Positions 59,113 to 64,000 of a stretch of 64,000 nucleotides of DNA are shown in pieces. Position numbers and translations under genes: made by a program. The notes under the pieces are model-generated. The model saw nothing but the letters and a program-made list of their open reading frames with translations, made no database searches and had not been told where the DNA came from. The stretch's first letter is position 1. The number at the start of each line of letters is the position of its first letter. The stretch lies in contig NZ_PDYY01000005.1 in assembly GCF_002743255.1 (NCBI RefSeq), positions 1 through 64,000 of the forward strand, in the 5' to 3' direction. The DNA comes from Sporosarcina sp. P2. Its GTDB lineage: Bacteria; Bacillota; Bacilli; Bacillales_A; Planococcaceae.

Positions 59113-61103
59113 TTGGAAAACGAATCGGTAAGCGATACGAAATTATTCGGGTGATCGGTGACGGAGGTATGTCCAGAGTTTACATGGCGCATGATATCAT
59201 TCTCGACCGCGATGTAGCAATCAAGGTATTGCATTATGATTTTTCCAACGAAGATGAATTGAAAAAACGGTTTCAGCGCGAAGCACTTTCTGCTACGAGC
59301 CTGACACATCCCAATATTGTAAATATTTTCGATGTCGGTCAAGAAGACGAACTCCATTACTTAGTGATGGAATACATAGCCGGCAAAACACTAAAAGACT
59401 ATATCCATACCCACGGCGCATTATCGGCGGACCATGCTGTATCTATTATGAAGCAGCTTGTATCTGCCATATCACACGCTCATCATAACGGTATTGTTCA
59501 TCGAGATATTAAACCTCAAAATATTTTGATGAACGGTGAAGATGACGTAAAAATAACAGACTTTGGAATTGCCATGGCTTTAAATTCAACGGCACATACG
59601 AAGACAAACTCTGTTATTGGAACTGTCCATTATCTGTCTCCTGAACAAGCCAGAGGCGGTATGGCTACGAAACGATCAGATATCTATTCACTCGGTATTG
59701 TATTTTATGAATTACTGACAGGGGAATTGCCGTTTTCAGCGGAGACAGCGGTAGCGATTGCATTAAAGCACTTGCAAGAAGAAACACCATCCGTCCGTGA
59801 ACAGTATCCTGAAATACCTCAAAGTGTAGAAAACGTCATTTTAAAGGCAACAGCTAAAGATTCATTCTATCGCTACACGACTGCAGATGACATGTATGAT
59901 GATTTACTAACTGTTTTATCTCCAGAACGATTAAATGAAAGAAAATTCGCCTTGCCGTTTGATGATGATAAGACAATGGCTATTCCTGTTATTAAAGACG
60001 TTGCGAAATCCGCTGTTGTGGAAGACACAATGAAAATAGATCCTGTAAAACCCGAATTAGTAGCACCTGTGAAAAAGAAAAAGAAGAAATGGCCGTATGT
60101 ATTAGTAAGTAGTATTCTGCTACTTGCGATACTGGCATTCTTTTTGGTTATGATGATGAAACCAAAAGAGATTATCGTACCTGAAGTAGTAGGGGAAGAA
60201 GAGCTTGTTGCGACAGAGATACTCGAAAAAGAGGGCTTTGTTATAGATGAGCGTTTTGAAGAGACGTCCGACGAGTACACAGCAGGACAAGTTATTAAAA
60301 CAGTACCTCAAGCGGGAAAGAAACGTAAAGAAGGAGACGGTGTGAAATTATTTATTAGCGCCGGGAAAGATCCTATGGTACTTAGTGATTATACGGGCCG
60401 TAACTTTGAAGCGACTAAACGCTTTTTAGATGGCTACGGATTTTTACCTATTGAATCAGTTGAAGTCTATTCGGATGAGCCAAAAGGAACGATTCTTAGC
60501 CAGCAACCTGAAGCGGATCAGTCTGTTATCCCTGAGGAAACAGAGTTAATCTTCACTGTAAGTAAAGGCAAAGAGTTGCAATCTCTTGATGATTTATCGG
60601 GTATGTCTGCAAAACAACTAGAAGAGTATGCGAAGAAATCCGGCCTGAAAATTCACATCGTCAGTGAGGAACATTCAGATAAAGTGGATAAAGGATATGT
60701 CGTTTCTCAGAAACCTTCCAAAGGGGAAAAAATGGAGAAAGGGGAACGGGTGGATGTCGTAGTTTCGAAAGGGCCTGCATCCAAGCCGATTAAATTGTTG
60801 GTGAAGACCGTGATGATCCCGTATGACTATCCTGAAGAATCAACGGATGAAGATGATGGAGATGAAATAGATTCAGAAACAGAACCGAAACCTCAATTGG
60901 AGCCGATTCCTCAGAAAGTCCAGATTTATATACAGGATCGCACACACACGATGAATGATCCTGTCGAGGAATTTGAGATTACAGAAGATACGACACGTAA
61001 GATTACGATCGAACTTCTTGAAGGCGAGCGCGGAGGATATAAAATCATGCGTGATCAAACGGTGATTGAAGAAGATAAATTCAACTATACAGATTTAGAA
61101 TAG
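59109..61103 (+). CDS. prkC: PASTA-domain serine/threonine kinase PrkC
   Basis: 664 residues. Hanks kinase (1 to about 270) with Lys39, HRDIKPQN (Asp133), DFG and activation loop IGTVHYLSPEQ. A Lys6-rich membrane border leads to a single transmembrane helix (328-350) and three PASTA repeats (about 354-420, 421-490, 491-558), then a C-terminal Ig-like region. It senses muropeptides and lipid II and triggers spore germination and envelope responses. Confidence 0.97.
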   Translation: MIGKRIGKRYEIIRVIGDGGMSRVYMAHDIILDRDVAIKVLHYDFSNEDELKKRFQREALSATSLTHPNIVNIFDVGQEDELHYLVMEYIAGKTLKDYIHTHGALSADHAVSIMKQLVSAISHAHHNGIVHRDIKPQNILMNGEDDVKITDFGIAMALNSTAHTKTNSVIGTVHYLSPEQARGGMATKRSDIYSLGIVFYELLTGELPFSAETAVAIALKHLQEETPSVREQYPEIPQSVENVILKATAKDSFYRYTTADDMYDDLLTVLSPERLNERKFALPFDDDKTMAIPVIKDVAKSAVVEDTMKIDPVKPELVAPVKKKKKKWPYVLVSSILLLAILAFFLVMMMKPKEIIVPEVVGEEELVATEILEKEGFVIDERFEETSDEYTAGQVIKTVPQAGKKRKEGDGVKLFISAGKDPMVLSDYTGRNFEATKRFLDGYGFLPIESVEVYSDEPKGTILSQQPEADQSVIPEETELIFTVSKGKELQSLDDLSGMSAKQLEEYAKKSGLKIHIVSEEHSDKVDKGYVVSQKPSKGEKMEKGERVDVVVSKGPASKPIKLLVKTVMIPYDYPEESTDEDDGDEIDSETEPKPQLEPIPQKVQIYIQDRTHTMNDPVEEFEITEDTTRKITIELLEGERGGYKIMRDQTVIEEDKFNYTDLE

Positions 61104-61115
61104 AGGAGGAGTTCG

Positions 61116-61997
61116 ATGGCTGAAGGCCAAATTCGTAAAGCAATCAGTGGCTTTTATTATGTAGAACAGAATGGGAATTTAATTCAATGTAAAAGCCGGG
61201 GCGTTTTTCGATTAAAGAAAATTAATCCCTTGGTAGGAGACTTCGTTACGTATGTACCTGACGGAGCCAATGATGCGACGATTACAGATGTCCATGAGAG
61301 GAAAAGCGAGTTAGTCAGACCGCCCATTGCCAATGTAGATCAAGTATTACTGGTCTTTTCGGTCGTGGAACCCAATATGAGTCTTCGTTTACTCGATCGT
61401 TTCTTGACAGTCATTGAATCACATCAATTAGAACCAATTTTGTATATTTCTAAAGAAGATATCGCCAACCCTAATACACTAGAAGAAAATGAAAAAAATC
61501 TCGCGTATTATCAACATATCGGTTATACCGTTTTGCGTAATGTCGAGAACAAGCATTCATTACTCGAAACACTGCGCCCGTATTTTAGTGGTAAAACTAC
61601 TGTACTAGCAGGTCAGTCCGGAGTGGGCAAATCCACGTTATTAAATACGTTATTACCTGAATTGCAACTAAAAACCGGTGTGATCTCCGACGCGCTTGGA
61701 CGGGGGAAACACACTACACGCCATGTAGAGTTATTGGAAGTGGCGGATGGCTTGGTAGCCGATACACCTGGGTTTAGCTCTCTCGATTTTGAACATATCG
61801 AAAAAGAAGAACTGCGGGATTATTTTGTGGAGATCTCAGAAGCGGGTGAAGGTTGTAAATTTAGAGGATGTCTTCATGTCAAAGAACCGGGTTGTGCAGT
61901 TAAAGCACAAGTAGAAAAAGGAATCATTTTGGAAGGTCGCTACGAAAATTACTTACTGTTCTTGCAAGAAATTACGGATAGAAAGCCGAGGTATTGA
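61116..61997 (+). CDS. rsgA: ribosome small subunit-dependent GTPase RsgA (CpgA)
   Basis: 293 residues. OB domain, circularly permuted GTPase with G1 GQSGVGKST (about 166-174) and DTPGF, and a C-terminal zinc site (CKFRGCLHVKEPGC). It checks late 30S assembly; in B. subtilis it is a PrkC/PrpC substrate. GAGGAGG precedes the ATG. Confidence 0.96.
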   Translation: MAEGQIRKAISGFYYVEQNGNLIQCKSRGVFRLKKINPLVGDFVTYVPDGANDATITDVHERKSELVRPPIANVDQVLLVFSVVEPNMSLRLLDRFLTVIESHQLEPILYISKEDIANPNTLEENEKNLAYYQHIGYTVLRNVENKHSLLETLRPYFSGKTTVLAGQSGVGKSTLLNTLLPELQLKTGVISDALGRGKHTTRHVELLEVADGLVADTPGFSSLDFEHIEKEELRDYFVEISEAGEGCKFRGCLHVKEPGCAVKAQVEKGIILEGRYENYLLFLQEITDRKPRY

Positions 61998-61999
61998 TT

Positions 62000-62668
62000 A
62001 TGATAAAAATTGCACCATCTATTTTAGCCGCAGACTTTGCTAGACTTGGTGAAGAAGTGAAAGAAGTAGAAAAAGCAGGAGCTGAATTAATTCACATCGA
62101 TGTAATGGACGGACATTTCGTACCGAATATCACGATGGGTCCCATTGTCGTCGAAGCGTTGCGACCATTGACGGAGTTACCGCTAGATGTCCATTTGATG
62201 ATTGAAAATCCAGATGCTTATATCGAGGACTTTGCGGCGGCGGGTGCAGATTATATTACTGTACACGTAGAAGCATGTCCACACTTGCATAGAACACTCC
62301 AATTAATTAAATCGACAGGTGCGAAACCAGGTGTAGTATTGAATCCTCATACACCGGTTGAGCAAATCATGCATGTCCTTGAAGATATTGATATGGTATT
62401 GTTCATGACAGTCAATCCAGGTTTTGGTGGACAGTCGTTTATTCATTCCGTCTTACCAAAAGTGAAGCAACTCTCCGATATTATCAAAGAACGAAATCTT
62501 TCTATTGAAATCGAGATTGATGGGGGTATCAACGAAGAAACAATCAAACCTTGTGTGGAAGCGGGTGCGACTATTTTTGTTGCAGGTTCAGCAATCTATG
62601 GGAAAGAAGACCGGGCAAAAGCACTCCAAGCTATTAAATCAGCAGGTGAGAGTGTGATGGTGAAATGA
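62000..62668 (+). CDS. rpe: ribulose-phosphate 3-epimerase
   Basis: 222 residues from ATG 62000 (MIKIAPSILAADF), with GAGGT upstream, 2 bp after rsgA. TIM barrel with HIDVMDGHFVPN, VHLM and EIDGGI metal/active-site motifs. It interconverts ribulose-5-P and xylulose-5-P. Overlaps thiN as ATGA. Confidence 0.96.
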   Translation: MIKIAPSILAADFARLGEEVKEVEKAGAELIHIDVMDGHFVPNITMGPIVVEALRPLTELPLDVHLMIENPDAYIEDFAAAGADYITVHVEACPHLHRTLQLIKSTGAKPGVVLNPHTPVEQIMHVLEDIDMVLFMTVNPGFGGQSFIHSVLPKVKQLSDIIKERNLSIEIEIDGGINEETIKPCVEAGATIFVAGSAIYGKEDRAKALQAIKSAGESVMVK

Positions 62669-63318
62669 AATATGCTATCGTGTGTGCAGCAGGCCCTATA
62701 GAGGAAGTGGTTGACTTAGCTGAATACGTTCAAGAAGATACTGTGTACATCGGTGTAGATCGCGGTGCTTTGTATTTATTGGAAAAAGGCATTCAGCCCA
62801 ATGAAGCAGTTGGCGACTTCGATTCTGTGACGGAAGAACAGTTAAAACAAATCAACTCGAACGTAGAAATTGTCCATCGTGCGAATGAAGACAAAGATGA
62901 GACAGACACAGAACTGGCTGTACAGCGAGCGCTTGCATATGAACCTGATTATATTATTTTGACCGGTGTGACGGGTGGTCGCTTGGATCACTTACAGTCT
63001 GCTTTGCATTTATTGTATCGCATGCAAGCGGAAAATCGTAAAGTGAAATTCAAGATACACAATACTACGAATGATATCCGTGTCATGCTTCCTGGCGTGA
63101 GACGTGTAAAGAAAGACACGCGCTATCCATACACTTCCTTTTTCTCGTTTGGCCCCGTCGTGACAGGGTTGACGTTGACAGGATTCAAATATGAAACGGT
63201 GAATGAACGATTAGAAATGGGGGTAACACGTTTTACAAGTAATGAAACAGTGGCGGATGTTTGTACTATCTCTTTCCGTGAAGGCATATGCTTAATGGTA
63301 AGGAGTTCAGATTCCTGA
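62665..63318 (+). CDS. thiN: thiamine pyrophosphokinase
   Basis: 217 residues. Catalytic domain with GDFDSV and DKDETDTELA, followed by the thiamine-binding C-terminal domain. It makes thiamine diphosphate from thiamine. It overlaps rpe, and the spoVM ribosome binding site begins in its stop codon. Confidence 0.95.
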   Translation: MKYAIVCAAGPIEEVVDLAEYVQEDTVYIGVDRGALYLLEKGIQPNEAVGDFDSVTEEQLKQINSNVEIVHRANEDKDETDTELAVQRALAYEPDYIILTGVTGGRLDHLQSALHLLYRMQAENRKVKFKIHNTTNDIRVMLPGVRRVKKDTRYPYTSFFSFGPVVTGLTLTGFKYETVNERLEMGVTRFTSNETVADVCTISFREGICLMVRSSDS

Positions 63319-63333
63319 AAGGAGTTGGGGGAT

Positions 63334-63495
63334 TTGCGAGTATACACATTCACGCTTCCGAAGTTTGTCAGTAACATTGTAAGAAAGTGCGCAGTAGCTT
63401 TCCAAAAGGACAGCCGTACAAAAACAACCGTTGCTGCCAATCCAAAAGCCACCAAGACAAAAAAACGCAAAAAAGAAAAATCACAAAGCGCCTAA
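63334..63495 (+). CDS. spoVM: stage V sporulation protein M with a long basic tail
   Basis: 53 residues from TTG 63334; AAAGGAG (63318-63324) lies nine bases upstream. Residues 1-26 (MRVYTFTLPKFVSNIVRK... to QKD) align without gaps to the canonical 26-residue SpoVM, sharing about 13 positions including Pro9 and the final Asp26. SpoVM is an amphipathic peptide that marks the curved forespore membrane and anchors SpoIVA. Here a further 27 residues follow, of which ten are Lys or Arg. The position between thiN and rpmB is that of B. subtilis spoVM. The last codons and stop are inside the terminator stem. Confidence 0.88.
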   Translation: MRVYTFTLPKFVSNIVRKCAVAFQKDSRTKTTVAANPKATKTKKRKKEKSQSA

Positions 63496-63522
63496 GAAGG
63501 TGCTTTGTGTTTTTTCTTTTTT
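63482..63522 (+). terminator. terminator of thiN-spoVM, overlapping the spoVM stop
   Basis: CACAAAGCGCCT (63482-63493) pairs with AGGTGCTTTGTG (63498-63509), one G-T wobble, followed by a long T-rich run. The spoVM stop (63493-63495) lies at the stem top. Confidence 0.88.
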
Positions 63523-63530
63523 AGGGAAGC

Positions 63531-63587
63531 AAAAAAGCGCCTTGATGGTAATTCCTCCAACATCTGTCGAGGCTACCCAGGCGCTTT
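63531..63587 (-). terminator. terminator of rpmB
   Basis: On the minus strand AAAGCGCCT (63587-63579) pairs with AGGCGCTTT (63542-63534), followed by T6. The loop is long (36 nt). Confidence 0.6.
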
Positions 63588-63600
63588 CAGCTTTAGATTA

Positions 63601-63789
63601 TTATACTCGTTGTACTTTGCCTGATTTCAAAGCTCTTGCAGATACCCAAACGCGTTTAGGTTTGCCATCGATTAGGATTCTAACTTTTTGAAGGTTAGCG
63701 CCCCAAGTGCGCTTGCTAGAGTTCAAAGCGTGTGAACGAGTGTTTCCAGAACGAGCTTTACGTCCAGTAATAACACATTGTTTAGCCAT
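63601..63789 (-). CDS. rpmB: 50S ribosomal protein L28
   Basis: 62 residues, [20 protein letters not shown] and so on; the typical Bacillales L28. Cys5 is the only cysteine, so this is a zinc-independent form. GAGGAGGAAC precedes the ATG at 63789. It is divergent from the gene entering at the right edge. Confidence 0.96.
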   Translation of the reverse strand: MAKQCVITGRKARSGNTRSHALNSSKRTWGANLQKVRILIDGKPKRVWVSARALKSGKVQRV

Positions 63790-63959
63790 TTTAGTTCCTC
63801 CTCGTGAATTTATTTAGCGATTCACGTTACAATTCGCATACCATAGTACTTTATCATAAGCTTCGTATCGATGCAACAATTTTTTTTGATACTTTCAAGG
63901 TTTTTTCCTTTACACTATATTTTAACGGTTTCAATACTTTCATTCCTGATGAATTCCCG

Positions 63960-64000
63960 TATAATGTACGTATGATGTGTCTAGAGATGGGAGGAGAAGA
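63960..64000 (+). promoter_or_regulatory. promoter and ribosome binding site of the next gene (probably yloU)
   Basis: TATAAT (63960-63965) with a weak -35, then GGGAGGAG (63990-63997) at the window edge. The start codon must lie just beyond. By synteny the gene is yloU (Asp23 family); this is inference. Confidence 0.5.

Overview
The window is a chromosomal core segment from a spore-forming, low-to-moderate GC Gram-positive bacterium of the order Bacillales. Gene order follows the Bacillus subtilis ylb - mraZ/dcw - sigE/sigG - ylm - ileS/lspA - pyr - gmk/rpoZ - prkC - rpmB region almost gene for gene. The DUF3397 gene between panE and bshC, a small ylbJ, an acyl-CoA carboxylase insert and the protein sequences suggest Planococcaceae (Sporosarcina-like). 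That genus call is inference from memory of families, not a database match. I saw no rRNA, tRNA, phage, plasmid, insertion-sequence transposase or CRISPR array.

Layout. 0-10.2 kb holds ylbJ, ylbL, tmcAL, yceD-rpmF, an accessory acyl-CoA block (crotonase-like enzyme, biotin carrier, carboxyltransferase with a CcpA-type operator), panE, a DUF3397 membrane protein and bshC. 10.7-25.5 kb is the division and cell wall (dcw) cluster: mraZ, rsmH (frameshifted), ftsL, pbpB, spoVD, mraY, murD, spoVE, divIB, ylxW, ylxX, sbp, ftsA, ftsZ. 25.6-28.1 kb carries the sporulation sigma genes spoIIGA-sigE and sigG behind recognisable Spo0A-type and forespore-type promoters. 28.2-28.9 kb is a repeat-rich non-coding island. 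28.9-36.9 kb holds ylmC, ylmE, sepF, ylmG, ylmH, divIVA, a T-box-controlled ileS, lspA and ylyB. 36.9-48.5 kb is the whole de novo pyrimidine operon pyrR-P-B-C-AA-AB-K-D-F-E under one PyrR attenuator. 48.9-64 kb holds rqcH, gmk, rpoZ, coaBC, priA, def, fmt, rsmB, prpC-prkC, rsgA, rpe, thiN, spoVM and rpmB.

How the genes work together. The dcw cluster supplies lipid I synthesis and septal transpeptidase/SEDS polymerases for both vegetative division (pbpB, ftsA, ftsZ, divIB, ftsL, sepF, divIVA) and cortex formation (spoVD, spoVE). spoIIGA activates pro-sigma-E, sigG runs the late forespore and spoVM positions the coat. ylmH and rqcH are two partners of ribosome quality control. def-fmt-rsmB-priA-coaBC and prpC-prkC-rsgA are tightly coupled housekeeping operons with ATGA overlaps.

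Most unusual points. (1) The carbamoyl-phosphate synthase small subunit has Gly where the glutaminase nucleophile Cys should be, with a second glutamine-site change. (2) The SpoVM homologue carries a basic 27-residue tail beyond the canonical 26 residues. (3) A non-coding array of seven 11-nt units with start spacing exactly 20,21,20,21,20,21 bp lies right after a ten-copy AAACCC microsatellite downstream of sigG. (4) rsmH is broken by one missing A in an A7 tract. (5) A crotonase-like enzyme with one catalytic Glu missing sits next to acyl-CoA carboxylase genes. (6) A family of long-inverted-repeat elements occurs at five sites. (7) Several genes expected from B. subtilis order are absent: murG/murB, rlmN and yloC/remA.
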